From assembly GCF_000025725.1 (NCBI RefSeq), contig NC_013943.1:1860001-1924000 (forward strand): DNA of 64,000 nt, given 5' to 3'. The notes under the pieces were generated by a model, which worked only from the letters and a program-made list of their open reading frames with translations, searched no databases and was not told where the DNA came from. Position 1 is the first letter of the stretch, and every line of letters starts with the position of its first letter. This document shows, one piece after another, positions 52,982 through 62,278 of this stretch. The translations under genes were made by a program, and so were the position numbers. The DNA comes from Denitrovibrio acetiphilus DSM 12809 (GTDB taxonomy: Bacteria; Chrysiogenota; Deferribacteres; Deferribacterales; Geovibrionaceae).

Positions 52982-55102
52982 TTACACCTTCATACTGAGA
53001 GAAAGTCTTCCCCTCTCTCTGTCCACGCTGAGGACTTTTGTTTTAACCGTCTGTCCGACTTTAACAACCTCTGAAGGGTCGCTGACAAATCTGTCGGCAA
53101 GCTGGGATATATGCACAAGCCCGTCGTTTTTCAAACCGACATCTACAAACGCTCCGAAGTCCACAACATTACTAACCTTACCAGTGAGGACATCCCCCTC
53201 TTTCAGGCTCTCTATGGACAGTATCCCCTGTTTAAACACAACCGGATCAACATTGTCCCGTATATCCCGGTCAGGTTTTTCAAGGTTATCTATAATATCT
53301 TTTATGGTAAATTCACCGATTCCCAGCTTTTCAGCAAGAGACTTAACATTTTTATCTTTTACAGCCAGCTTTACAAGTTCGCATTTGTCACTGGACAGAT
53401 TCACAGCCTCCAGAAATGCGTATACAGCGTCGTAACTCTCAGGGTGAATAAACATACTATCAAGCTTCTCCCCTCCGCCATACACCTTAAGAAATCCGGC
53501 AGACTGCCTAAATGTTAGCTCCCCAACACCGTCAACTTTCATAAGCTCTTTCCTGCTTTTGAATCTCCCTATGGATTGTCTGTGCTTCACTATCTTTTCC
53601 GCAAGGGAGTCACTCAGCCCTGAAACATACGACAAGAGGGACGGGCTTGCAGTGTTAAGATCCACTCCAACATTGTTAACCACATCCTCCACAACATCCG
53701 TAAGAGACTTTTCCAGCTTTTTGCCCGTAACATCATGCTGATACATACCCACGCCTATTGACTTAGGGTCTATCTTAACAAGCTCCGCAAGAGGATCAAG
53801 AACACGTCTGGCTATTGATATCGCACCTCTGATAGAGACATCCAGCTCCGGAAACTCTCTCTTCGCCACAGCGCCGGCAGAATAAACACTAGCCCCCGCC
53901 TCACTCACAATAGTGTACTGTATATCAAGCTCGTCCTCAGATATAACTGACGCAACAAATTCTTCTGTCTCTCTGCTCGCTGTTCCGTTCCCGATGGCGA
54001 TAGCGTTGACGCTGTTTTTCCTGATACTCTCCAGCATAATGCTCCGGCTTTTCTGATAGTCTGCCTGCGGTTTGGTAGGATACATAACACCGTAGTCAAG
54101 CAGGTCACCGGTCGTGTCCACAACAGCAAACTTGCATCCGGTTCTGAAAGCAGGGTCTATCCCCATGATAACCCTGTTGCGTACTGTGGGCGTGAGGAGC
54201 AGGTTTTTAAGATTTTCTGCGAAAACAGATATCGCCTTGATCTCCCCCTTCTCTTTCAGCTCCCCTCTAAACTCAAGCTCCAGCGAGAGCTCAAGCATCT
54301 TTTTAAACGCCTGACGCATACTCTTTTTTGTTATCTCGTTATCTTCCATGCCTTTCCCTGCGCATATCTTAGCTATGGCATTAAGGCACATATCTTCATC
54401 AATTTCGATTTTCAGTTTAAGAATTTTCTCACGTTCGCCACGAAACATGGCAAGCACTCGGTGAGGAGGGACATCTCTCATCTTCTGGCGGAAATCGTAA
54501 TAATCCTCATACGGATTGCGCTCTTTTGAGTCTGTCTTCTGTATGGAGGATATCTCTCCGTTCAGCTCGTAAAGCTCACGCAGACGTGCCTTTATCTCCG
54601 GGTCATGCCCGATCTCTTCGGTAACAATATCAGATGCCATTGAAACAGCAGTGTCAGCGTCCGGCACGGCATCACAGACAAATTTCTCTGCTTCAGCAGA
54701 AAGACCGCCGAGGTCTGCATTTGCCCTGATGTATACCGCCAGAGGCTCCAGCCCGGCTTCTCTTGCTAGATCAGCTTTTGTTTTCTTTTTAGATTTATAA
54801 GGGGCGTAAAGGTCTTCAACCTCTTTCATAGTTTCAGCTTTCATTATGGACTTCTTAAGCTCATCCGTCAGCTTGCCACGTTCGTCTATGGCTTCGATAA
54901 CTTCCTGTTTGCGCTTTTCAAGATTCTCCAGGTATTCGTATCTCTCTATAATATTCCTGATGTCTTCTGCATCCATATTTCCTGTCATCTCTTTTCTGTA
55001 TCTTGCAATGAAAGGTACGGTGTTACCGCTCAGATGAAGGTCTATTACATTATTGATATGATTTCTCTGAAATGAAAATTCAGTAAACAGCTTCTCTTGC
55101 AT
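52982..55102 (-). CDS. tex: Tex/YhgF-type transcription accessory protein with S1 domain
   Basis: A 706-residue RNA-binding protein. Order of parts: a Tex N-terminal helical region (NVIDLHLSGNTVPFIARYRKEMTG), a YqgF-like RNase H fold (about residues 315-460, MGIDPAFRTGCKFAVVD), helix-hairpin-helix motifs (about 490-545, LSYVSGLSDSLAEKIVKHR), and a C-terminal S1 domain (about 635-704, GDVLTGKVSNVVDFGAFVDV). The length is somewhat below the E. coli protein (773). It affects transcription and RNA stability broadly. Confidence 0.95.
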   Translation of the reverse strand: MQEKLFTEFSFQRNHINNVIDLHLSGNTVPFIARYRKEMTGNMDAEDIRNIIERYEYLENLEKRKQEVIEAIDERGKLTDELKKSIMKAETMKEVEDLYAPYKSKKKTKADLAREAGLEPLAVYIRANADLGGLSAEAEKFVCDAVPDADTAVSMASDIVTEEIGHDPEIKARLRELYELNGEISSIQKTDSKERNPYEDYYDFRQKMRDVPPHRVLAMFRGEREKILKLKIEIDEDMCLNAIAKICAGKGMEDNEITKKSMRQAFKKMLELSLELEFRGELKEKGEIKAISVFAENLKNLLLTPTVRNRVIMGIDPAFRTGCKFAVVDTTGDLLDYGVMYPTKPQADYQKSRSIMLESIRKNSVNAIAIGNGTASRETEEFVASVISEDELDIQYTIVSEAGASVYSAGAVAKREFPELDVSIRGAISIARRVLDPLAELVKIDPKSIGVGMYQHDVTGKKLEKSLTDVVEDVVNNVGVDLNTASPSLLSYVSGLSDSLAEKIVKHRQSIGRFKSRKELMKVDGVGELTFRQSAGFLKVYGGGEKLDSMFIHPESYDAVYAFLEAVNLSSDKCELVKLAVKDKNVKSLAEKLGIGEFTIKDIIDNLEKPDRDIRDNVDPVVFKQGILSIESLKEGDVLTGKVSNVVDFGAFVDVGLKNDGLVHISQLADRFVSDPSEVVKVGQTVKTKVLSVDRERGRLSLSMKV

Positions 55103-55418
55103 TAAGTCACCTGCATTAAAATATTACTAAGCAGAGATATTTTAACCTATTTTACAGATGGGACAAGCACTTTTAGCAAAACAGACATGACTCCCGCTGT
55201 TAACGGAGAGCAGCTTTCCGCACACCCACTAAGGAGTTGATAACAAATTGATCGAAACAACACACAGCACTTAATGGTTTCAGCTATGTGATATATCCCT
55301 GTATGTGTTACTTCATCTCTCACGATGATGTAATCACTGTCATTGCCAACCATTTGTAGTGAAGCAATCTAAAATCAAAAGAACTGTTTTAATCCAGAGG
55401 AAGTACTAGCAGTAAGCT
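55103..55418. other. Spacer of 316 bp with no convincing gene
   Basis: The only frame of note (minus strand, 55147-55353, 68 codons) has a composition unlike the neighbours and no ribosome site. A small inverted repeat CGGAGAGCAGCTTTCCG is near 55204. I see nothing else in it. Confidence 0.5.
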
Positions 55419-55925
55419 TTATTGATAAATATTTTTGACATTATCGCTTATATCAGAAAGTACAGCAGTAAAATTCTTAAGAATCTTCTTTTCTGTTGTG
55501 CCCGTAAAGCGTGAAATGAAGGAATAATACTCCGGCGTAAGCGCTTCAAGAAAGTCAGCCCCCGTATCAGTTATAAGGATCTTCTTCATGCGCCCATCGG
55601 TTTTTGACTGGCTGCTGGCAACATACCCTGCTGATTCCAGCCCTTTAATAAGCCCAGAAGCTGTCGCCCTTGAAACTCCCATATGATCAGCAATCTCAAA
55701 AGGAAAAAGCCCGGCATCCCCCGCATCTCCCAACACCATAAGAGCCAGAAACCGCCCATGCGACAAGCCCTTAGACGCAAAAAATTTATCAATAGAGATA
55801 AGTGCATCACTCGCTGTGCGTAAAAACTGAAGGCTGAAAACTGCCCGGGTGGGGTCGATATCTTTTGACTCTTTTGCTAGTTTCTTTAAAAGCTTCTTCT
55901 CGGGCAGCTGTTTCAGTAAAAACAT
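55419..55925 (-). CDS. MarR-family transcriptional regulator
   Basis: A 168-residue winged-helix protein. The central HTH reads FEIADHMGVSRATASGLIKGLESAGYV, followed by the wing SQSKTDGRMKKILITDTGADFLE, which is the standard MarR pattern (RxxSxxDGR in the wing). Helical flanks give the dimer interface. I start at 55925 (MFLLKQLPEKK) after AAGGGG. The ligand and targets are unknown; no efflux gene is adjacent. Confidence 0.9.
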   Translation of the reverse strand: MFLLKQLPEKKLLKKLAKESKDIDPTRAVFSLQFLRTASDALISIDKFFASKGLSHGRFLALMVLGDAGDAGLFPFEIADHMGVSRATASGLIKGLESAGYVASSQSKTDGRMKKILITDTGADFLEALTPEYYSFISRFTGTTEKKILKNFTAVLSDISDNVKNIYQ

Positions 55926-56008
55926 AATAATAACCCCTTGTTTTTGAGAGACTAGCATACTAATCAGCAAAACTTGTCAGAAAGAAGTCAAATTAATAAA
56001 GAGGCGGC

Positions 56009-56926
56009 TTATTTCTTCCAGTTTTCGTAATTCAACCTCTTTACGCAATTACCGCCGTTATGTTTTGCCTGATAAAGTGCAATCTCTGATCTGTTTATCA
56101 CATTGTCATAGCTTGAATCGTCTTCAGACACTTCACTACACCCGAAACTTGCTGTGATAGTAAACTGTTCCCCCCCCAGCTCGAATACATTATTCTCCAG
56201 CGCTGTCCTCACCCTTTCAGCAAGATGGAAGGCTCCGTTTGAAGGAGTGTCCGGCAGCAGTATCAGGAAATCTTCATCACCGGTGTTCGCAAACAGATCT
56301 GTACTCCGGAGAGCACTCTTGATCAGACTCACAAAGTTTGTCATCATACCGTCTGTAAGTTCCATTCCATAGGTGTCGCTGAGTTTTTCTCCATGATCCA
56401 GATTGAGCATGATAACAGAATATATATTACTGCCACGCTGAAAACGCTGGTAAAAGCTGTTCAGCTCCTTAAAGAAGAATCGTCTGTTAAATATGCCCGT
56501 AACCGGGTCTTCAACAGCAGTCTCCTGATATTTGGATTCCAAGTTTCTATACTCTGTAAAGTCGTAAGCTATCCATGCAACAAAACTATCACTTCCGTCA
56601 TTATGAAACGGAATAATTTTGGCTTTTTTATGTAATACACCGGAAGGCATTAACTTTTCAGAATCAACACTGAGAAGACCGGCAACCTGATATTCAAAAA
56701 CGATTACTTCGGATTTAACAAGTGCTTCATTTATTCTGGACAAGAAGAGATTTGCAGTCCCTGACGAGACTATGTCCTTTATATTTTTACCTATCAGTCC
56801 TTTAAAGGATTCGCTCTCCAGCCCGGCAGACAGAATATCAAGATACTCCCCCTCCTGCGAAAAAATGACTATAGTTTCATCTAGTGCGCCCAATATGAGG
56901 CGAGCTTGTTCAAGATTAATATTCAT
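56009..56926 (-). CDS. PAS-GGDEF-like protein with altered signature motif
   Basis: A 305-residue protein. Residues about 8-130 form a PAS domain (ETIVIFSQEGEYLDILSAG), and 145-300 a GGDEF-type domain beginning DPVTGIFNRRFFF. The GGDEF signature is replaced by GDEDF in ANTGDEDFLILLPD, and the usual D-x-F-K-x-x-N-D stretch reads LNLDHGEKLSDTYG. Diguanylate cyclase activity is therefore doubtful; it may be a sensory or nucleotide-binding protein. The ending FGCSEVSEDDSSYDN...ALYQAKHNGGN is otherwise normal for the family. Confidence 0.85.
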   Translation of the reverse strand: MNINLEQARLILGALDETIVIFSQEGEYLDILSAGLESESFKGLIGKNIKDIVSSGTANLFLSRINEALVKSEVIVFEYQVAGLLSVDSEKLMPSGVLHKKAKIIPFHNDGSDSFVAWIAYDFTEYRNLESKYQETAVEDPVTGIFNRRFFFKELNSFYQRFQRGSNIYSVIMLNLDHGEKLSDTYGMELTDGMMTNFVSLIKSALRSTDLFANTGDEDFLILLPDTPSNGAFHLAERVRTALENNVFELGGEQFTITASFGCSEVSEDDSSYDNVINRSEIALYQAKHNGGNCVKRLNYENWKK

Positions 56927-57031
56927 GATCTTACCTTTTCAAAAATAATCAGATTACATAGTGTAAATCATTAAAGTGTATTTATCAATTTGATGTTTTC
57001 AAATGTAAATAACTGGGTGTATTATCTCTTT

Positions 57032-58366
57032 ATGAAACAATTTACGTTAATTATTCTTATATCCCTTTATGTCGCAGCTTGCGGCGGAGGAAGCTCATCA
57101 GGCTCTGCCACCACAAGCGAAAACCATACCGTAGGCGCACCGGGCAAACTTACATATGAACCAGAATCCTGTTCAGAAACGGATCAGATCAAATTTGTAA
57201 ACGATGTCATGCATGATATATACCTTTGGAGCCGGGAGATCAAACAGCCTGACTACACAAAATACAACAGCCAAAATCAACTTCTGGCAGATTTAAGGTA
57301 TGGGCTGGACGACTGGAGCTACATAGTTTCCAAAGAAATAAGTGATGCGCACTATGCCGGAGACAATGTGGGGCTGGGACTAAACCTGCAATACGATCTT
57401 GAACATAATAATGCTGTGATAACTTATATTTACAAAGACTCACCTGCCGATATCGCCGGACTACGCAGAGGGTACAAAATCACTTCCGTAAACGGCTATA
57501 CTATTCAGGATATGACGGACAATAATAGTTTTGATGCTGCTTTCGGACCCAACCAGCAGGGGTATTCAGTAAACTTAGAATATCTCGACAATACAGGTAC
57601 AGCAGGAATTGTCAACGTTACAAAAGACAGCTATTACGCAAACGCCGTAAATGCATATAATATTTTCACAAATACAACAAATGGCAAGAAAATAGGATAT
57701 ATATCTTATCTGAGCTTTACAGCGAACTACATCTCAGACCTCTCAGAAGCTTTAACAGCTTTCAAGACAGAAAATATAAGCGAGCTCATAATAGACCTGA
57801 GATACAACAGCGGAGGATTGATAAACGGAGCAAAATACATTGCAGATAACATTTCAGGCGGATCGTGGACAGGCAATATATTTATAACGTTTCTACACAA
57901 TTCAAAATACTCATCATGGAACCAAACCGCTCTCTTCTCATCACCCCTTGCCCATGTTGACATAGACAAGGTTATATTCCTGACAACATCCGCAACGGCA
58001 TCTGCCAGCGAACTTCTAATAAACGGACTCAAACCTTACATAGATACACACCTTGTGGGAAGCACAACCCACGGCAAACCTGTAGGCATGTACTCTTTTG
58101 AGTATTGCGGCAATGTCATAGCACCGATATCTTTCCAACTGCTTAACTCCAGAGCAGAAGGAGGCTATTTTAACGGTCTGGAACCGGACTGCACAGCAGT
58201 TGACGACACAGAACATCAGCTTGGAGATGCAGAGGAAAGTATGATTGCAGCCGCTATAAATTACCTCGAAACCGGAACATGCGCCGGCAGTAAATCAACG
58301 TCATTACAAAGCTCGCTCATAGCAGAAAAACGAGAGGGCATCCACCGTATCTTTAATATCAGATAA
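57032..58366 (+). CDS. S41-family peptidase lipoprotein
   Basis: A 444-residue lipoprotein. The signal peptide ends in the lipobox AAC (YVAACGGGS). A helical N-terminal region is followed by a PDZ-like domain (about residues 105-190, VGLGLNLQYDL and KDSPADIAGLRRGYKI), then the S41 core with IIDLRYNSGG, TTSATASASELL (serine nucleophile) and TTHGKPVG (catalytic lysine). It resembles carboxyl-terminal proteases of the outer periplasm. I start at 57032 (MKQFTLII), because the upstream ATG at 56990 would spoil the signal peptide. Substrate unknown. Confidence 0.88.
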   Translation: MKQFTLIILISLYVAACGGGSSSGSATTSENHTVGAPGKLTYEPESCSETDQIKFVNDVMHDIYLWSREIKQPDYTKYNSQNQLLADLRYGLDDWSYIVSKEISDAHYAGDNVGLGLNLQYDLEHNNAVITYIYKDSPADIAGLRRGYKITSVNGYTIQDMTDNNSFDAAFGPNQQGYSVNLEYLDNTGTAGIVNVTKDSYYANAVNAYNIFTNTTNGKKIGYISYLSFTANYISDLSEALTAFKTENISELIIDLRYNSGGLINGAKYIADNISGGSWTGNIFITFLHNSKYSSWNQTALFSSPLAHVDIDKVIFLTTSATASASELLINGLKPYIDTHLVGSTTHGKPVGMYSFEYCGNVIAPISFQLLNSRAEGGYFNGLEPDCTAVDDTEHQLGDAEESMIAAAINYLETGTCAGSKSTSLQSSLIAEKREGIHRIFNIR

Positions 58367-58408
58367 CCTTTTCTTCTTACATTATTGCAAACTACTTCAA
58401 TTCTGAAC

Positions 58409-58436
58409 TTGACATACAGACAGGTCTGTCTATTAT
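58409..58436 (+). promoter_or_regulatory. TetR-gene promoter with an operator between -35 and -10
   Basis: TTGACA (58409-58414), 16 bp, and TATTAT (58431-58436). The spacer contains AGACAG-GT-CTGTCT (58418-58431), a perfect 6-bp inverted repeat around a 2-bp centre. A TetR dimer bound there would block the polymerase. Transcription should begin at about 58443, the A of the first ATG, so the message appears to be leaderless. Confidence 0.75.
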
Positions 58437-58442
58437 TGTTAT

Positions 58443-59012
58443 ATGAAAAATATGTCAGTAAGAGAACGGATACTAAAAACAACAGACAGATTGTTTTATG
58501 AGCAGGGGTACAGAGCAACAGGTATTAATCAGATTATCAAAGAATCAGAGGTTGCCAAAGCCAGTTTTTACCATTATTTCCCATCTAAAGAAATGCTTTG
58601 TCTGGCATATCTGACAGAGCGAAGTGAAGTATCCCACGAAAGACAGAAAAAATTCATAGCCGAAGGCGGTAATACACCGAAAGAGAGAATATGCGGGCTT
58701 CTGGAAAATATACGCCATATGGCACAGGCAAATCATTTCAACGGATGCCCTTTTTTAAATATAGCATCAGAAATCAACGAAAAAGACAATAGGATAAGAC
58801 ATGCTGTAAAAGCCCACAAATCTAAGCTGATAAACCTCATTAAAAATGAGCTCAAAGACTGCGAAAACTCTGAAGAACTCGCTGAAACCGTTTACGTTAT
58901 ATATGAAGGAGCAAACATATCAGTTAAGAACTACCAAAGCTTATGGCCTGTTGACAGGGCGGAAAAAGCCATCAGAAAAATCCTTGCCGGAGCTTTTGAT
59001 GAACGAAAATGA
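58443..59012 (+). CDS. TetR-family regulator, probably self-controlled
   Basis: A 189-residue repressor. The N-terminal HTH (RERILKTTDRLFYEQGYRATGINQIIKESEVAKASFYHYFPSKE region, residues about 5-50) is typical, with a helical ligand domain behind it. The body resembles the group that controls electrophile or efflux responses (NemR-like), but the ligand is unknown. Two in-frame ATGs (58443 and 58452) lie at or just after the predicted transcript start. It overlaps the next gene by 14 bp, so both share the operator. Confidence 0.9.
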   Translation: MKNMSVRERILKTTDRLFYEQGYRATGINQIIKESEVAKASFYHYFPSKEMLCLAYLTERSEVSHERQKKFIAEGGNTPKERICGLLENIRHMAQANHFNGCPFLNIASEINEKDNRIRHAVKAHKSKLINLIKNELKDCENSEELAETVYVIYEGANISVKNYQSLWPVDRAEKAIRKILAGAFDERK

Positions 59013-59856
59013 TTTAAGAAAACTGACAGAAGACAAAATATTATATTTAGTTGAAACATCAGCAGAAAATACTCTGAAAGGATTTAGTGAAAAAGCGTGG
59101 GACACCCCTCTGACAGCCTTCTCATCCGGTGCAGACCCTCTTTATAATTCATATAAAACTATCGTAGGAGAAAAATTCTGGACACCAGTTGAAATAATGC
59201 AGAAAACCTTTCCCCATGACACCTTTAATGAAGATCACCTTACAGTTATAAGCTGGATTCTTCCACAGACAGAAGCAACCCTTAGCGACCAGCGGCAAGA
59301 AACCGAGCTTCCCTCTTCCAGATGGGTTCACTCAAGACACTATGGAGAATTCTTTAACGAGTTTCTCAGAAGAGAAATAAGAGACATGTATTTATCGATG
59401 GGAATAAAAGCTTGTGCTCCGGCACTCTCCCCCGATTTTGCATATCAGGAATCAGAGACAACAGGTAAGTATTCCAACTGGTCAGAGAGACACGTTGCCT
59501 ATGCGGCAGGGCTGGGAACATTCAGCTTGTCAGATGGGTTCATCACAGAGAAAGGCATGGCGGCAAGAATAGGTTCTGTTGTTATAGACACCTATATAAC
59601 CCCCGACAAAAGGGAATATACTAACCATCTCGGAAACTGTCTGTATTACGCAAAAGGAACATGCGGAGCATGTATAAAACGATGTCCGGCAGGAGCAATC
59701 ACCAGAGAAGGACATGACAAACAGAAATGTTTTGACTATATCAGAGGGGTAACCGGACCACACGCCCAGAAGCTTCTTGGCACTTTCCAGACCCCTTGTG
59801 GTCTGTGTCAGGTTAGGGTGCCCTGCGAAAAACACAACCCTATGGCTCAGAGATAA
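58999..59856 (+). CDS. 4Fe-4S protein, epoxyqueuosine-reductase-like (QueG-related)
   Basis: A 285-residue protein. VAYAAGLGTFSLSDGFITEKGMAAR (about residues 160-185) and the first cluster motif CLYYAKGTCGACIKRCPAGA, followed by CGLCQVRVPCEKHNP, recall QueG and related two-cluster Fe-S proteins. The corrinoid-binding part of QueG is not evident, so true queuosine function is unlikely. It begins after CGGAG, overlapping tetR by 14 bp; the longer frame from 58846 is spurious. Being in the tetR operon, it is probably induced by the same ligand. Confidence 0.78.
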   Translation: MNENDLRKLTEDKILYLVETSAENTLKGFSEKAWDTPLTAFSSGADPLYNSYKTIVGEKFWTPVEIMQKTFPHDTFNEDHLTVISWILPQTEATLSDQRQETELPSSRWVHSRHYGEFFNEFLRREIRDMYLSMGIKACAPALSPDFAYQESETTGKYSNWSERHVAYAAGLGTFSLSDGFITEKGMAARIGSVVIDTYITPDKREYTNHLGNCLYYAKGTCGACIKRCPAGAITREGHDKQKCFDYIRGVTGPHAQKLLGTFQTPCGLCQVRVPCEKHNPMAQR

Positions 59857-60134
59857 GACTCATCTTCGTTGCCTTTCTTATCTTTGTCATAGCCGTCTTT
59901 AAATCCTTCGTGAAAATCTTTAGCGCTCTCTTTTGTCCCCTCCAGAAGCTCTTTCACATACTCAGATGCTTTTTTATACCCTTTTTTAGTGGAACGAACA
60001 ATTTGTTCTCCGACCTTGCGGGTCTCTTTAACTGCCTTACCAAAAGCCTCTCCGGCTTTTTCGGATGTCTCTCCGGCAAACGCAAAAGAACTCAAAAAAG
60101 CATATATCAGAAAGATTAACGTTATTTTCTTCAT
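59847..60134 (-). CDS. Small secreted helical protein, unknown function
   Basis: A 95-residue exported protein. The signal peptide (1-20) ends AFAG. The mature 75 residues are almost all helix-forming and strongly charged (KAGEAFGKAVKETRKVGEQI, then KKASEYVKELLEGTKESAKD), with 11-residue-like amphipathic periodicity, and an acidic tail. GTGAGGA precedes the ATG. It overlaps the Fe-S gene by 10 bp at its 3' end. It resembles apolipoprotein- or stress-type repeats only in composition. Confidence 0.65.
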   Translation of the reverse strand: MKKITLIFLIYAFLSSFAFAGETSEKAGEAFGKAVKETRKVGEQIVRSTKKGYKKASEYVKELLEGTKESAKDFHEGFKDGYDKDKKGNEDESYL

Positions 60135-60353
60135 TCCTCACTCCATAAAGATATTATACACTGACGAATACAAACAATACCATACACATATAAAAAACAA
60201 CAAATCATTATCAACATACGTAAAACTTACAAGTCCCATTTCAAAACACAGTATTATGTTCATGTTTTCATCTATTCATGTTGAAGCTGCGTAAAGCGGT
60301 GTTATCCTTAATATAAGTTATTTATTAATACCCCACAATGCAGGAAAAGATAT

Positions 60354-61904
60354 ATGAACAACAAAAAACAGATCAGCACCCTTCACAAGAAACGCTCCGA
60401 AGCATACCTCGGCGGAGGAAAAGAGAAAATTGTAAAGCATCATAAGACCGGTAAACTCACAGCAAGAGAGCGGCTGGCTCTTCTCTTTGACCCTGATACG
60501 TTTCAGGAACAAGGACTTTTTATGCGGCACAGATGCACAAACTTCGGCATGACCGACAAAGAGTTCCCGGGGGAAGGCGTCGTAACTGGAATGGGGAGTG
60601 TTGACGGCAGGCTCACCTATGCGGCAAGTCAGGACTTTACAGTTGCGGGCGGTTCCGTTGGTGAAATGACAGCAAAGAAAATTGCTAACGTAATGGATCA
60701 GGCTTTAAAAACCGGCGATCCTTTTGTATTTATCAACGACTCCGGCGGTGCCCGCATTCAGGAGGGGGTGGACGCCCTCTCCGGCTACGGAAACATATTT
60801 TATCGTAATGTGCTTCTATCAGGCGTTGTTCCTCAGATAAGCATCATTGCAGGTCCCTGTGCAGGCGGTGCGGCATATTCCCCGGCACTCACAGATTTTA
60901 TTATTCAGGTGGAGCACGAAGGGCAGATGTTCATCACCGGACCTTCTGTAATCAAACAGGTCACAGGAGAGGATGTATCATCCGAAGAGCTGGGCGGTGT
61001 TGAAAGCCACTCACACTATTCAGGAGTCGTTCACTTTACCGCTAAAAACGGAAAGGAAGCTATGCTTCTGTGTAAAAGGCTCTTATCCTTCCTCCCCAGT
61101 AATAACACAGAGGAACCACCTTCCCTCCCCCCTGTGTCTCAGATGATGGGGCCGGAAGAACATCTACGGAACCTCTTACCCGAAGACCCGAAAGAGCCCT
61201 ACGACATATTAGACGTAATACGGAACATAGTGGACAAAGCAGATTTTCTTGAGATTCAGGAACATTTTGCACCAAATATCGTAATCGGGTTCGCCAGAAT
61301 GTCCGGACACACAATAGGTGTGGTAGCAAACCAGCCCAGCGTCAAAGCAGGTGTTCTCGACATAGATTCATCCGACAAAGCAGCGAGATTCATCCGCTTT
61401 TGTAACGCTTTTAATATTCCAATAGTCACATTTGTTGACGTTCCAGGCTTTATGCCAGGGGTAGATCAGGAATACGGCGGTATCATACGGCACGGTGCAA
61501 AGATGCTTTTCGCATATGGCGCAACCACAGTCCCAAAGGTGACCGTTATACTTCGTAAAGCTTACGGTGGAGCTTACCTTGCCATGTGTTCAAAAGAGAT
61601 GGGTGCAGACATGGTCTATGCATGGCCGTCAGCTGAGATCGCGGTGATGGGCGCAGAAGGAGCCACTAGCATCCTTTACAGCAAAGAGATCAAAGAAGCA
61701 TTCGACCCGAAAGAACTTCAGGAAGAAAAGACTAAAGAATATAAAATAGCATTCACAACCCCTTATGCCGCAGCAGGCAGAGGATATGTTGACGATGTTA
61801 TAGATCCGGCAGAAACCAAGATGGCTATAGTCACAGCACTGGAAGCCCTCAGAACGAAACGCGAAATGCGTCCTCAGAAAAAACACGGTCTTATACCGCT
61901 TTAA
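60354..61904 (+). CDS. mmdA: Methylmalonyl-CoA decarboxylase alpha / acyl-CoA carboxyltransferase subunit
   Basis: A 516-residue biotin-dependent carboxyltransferase (PccB/MmdA type). It has the two-lobed crotonase-like fold, with KLTARERLALLFDPDTF near the N-terminus and INDSGGARIQEGVDALSGYG. VDVPGFMPGVDQEYGGIIRHGAK and LRKAYGGAYLAMCSKEMGAD line the CoA site of the second lobe. Together with the gamma, biotin-carrier and beta genes downstream it forms a sodium-translocating decarboxylase. The acyl-CoA type of this subunit points to methylmalonyl-CoA and not oxaloacetate; glutaconyl-CoA is possible. AGGA precedes the start. Confidence 0.9.
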   Translation: MNNKKQISTLHKKRSEAYLGGGKEKIVKHHKTGKLTARERLALLFDPDTFQEQGLFMRHRCTNFGMTDKEFPGEGVVTGMGSVDGRLTYAASQDFTVAGGSVGEMTAKKIANVMDQALKTGDPFVFINDSGGARIQEGVDALSGYGNIFYRNVLLSGVVPQISIIAGPCAGGAAYSPALTDFIIQVEHEGQMFITGPSVIKQVTGEDVSSEELGGVESHSHYSGVVHFTAKNGKEAMLLCKRLLSFLPSNNTEEPPSLPPVSQMMGPEEHLRNLLPEDPKEPYDILDVIRNIVDKADFLEIQEHFAPNIVIGFARMSGHTIGVVANQPSVKAGVLDIDSSDKAARFIRFCNAFNIPIVTFVDVPGFMPGVDQEYGGIIRHGAKMLFAYGATTVPKVTVILRKAYGGAYLAMCSKEMGADMVYAWPSAEIAVMGAEGATSILYSKEIKEAFDPKELQEEKTKEYKIAFTTPYAAAGRGYVDDVIDPAETKMAIVTALEALRTKREMRPQKKHGLIPL

Positions 61905-61913
61905 GGAAGACAG

Positions 61914-62267
61914 ATGGAAACAGAAATGATATATGCTCTGAAGCTTAGTGTAGCGGGAATGCTCATAGTTTTCACATCTCTGATACTTATCTCATTTGCT
62001 ATCAGCCTGATGCGTACTATTGACGAAAAACTGATACGAGCCAAGGAACTCCGCAATGAGCCCGAACCAAAACAAAAACAGACCCTTGACAACATAACTT
62101 TACTGCTGATCTCTGCTGCTGCGGCTGCCGCTGTCCGTCAAAAGAATTTCCGGATAAGGTCAGTCCGCAGAATAGTTACCAGAGATGCCAAAATCGCAGG
62201 CTGGACAATGGAAGGACGAAGTGTCCTGCATGGTTCACACGTATTAAATATTAAAACAGAAAAATAA
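61914..62267 (+). CDS. Sodium-pump decarboxylase gamma subunit (OadG/MmdD-like)
   Basis: A 117-residue protein with a single N-terminal membrane helix (ALKLSVAGMLIVFTSLILIS, about residues 8-30), followed by a charged linker and an alanine-rich second segment (LLLISAAAAAAVRQ). GMLIVFTSLILI is typical of this subunit, which holds the peripheral subunits to the membrane pump. It lies 9 bp after the alpha gene with AAGGAAG before the ATG. Confidence 0.8.
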   Translation: METEMIYALKLSVAGMLIVFTSLILISFAISLMRTIDEKLIRAKELRNEPEPKQKQTLDNITLLLISAAAAAAVRQKNFRIRSVRRIVTRDAKIAGWTMEGRSVLHGSHVLNIKTEK

Positions 62268-62278
62268 CGGAGATATAC

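Noticed and set aside
55147-55353. 68-codon minus-strand frame in the tex-MarR spacer
   Set aside because: No ribosome site, unusual composition, no recognisable motif. Probably chance.
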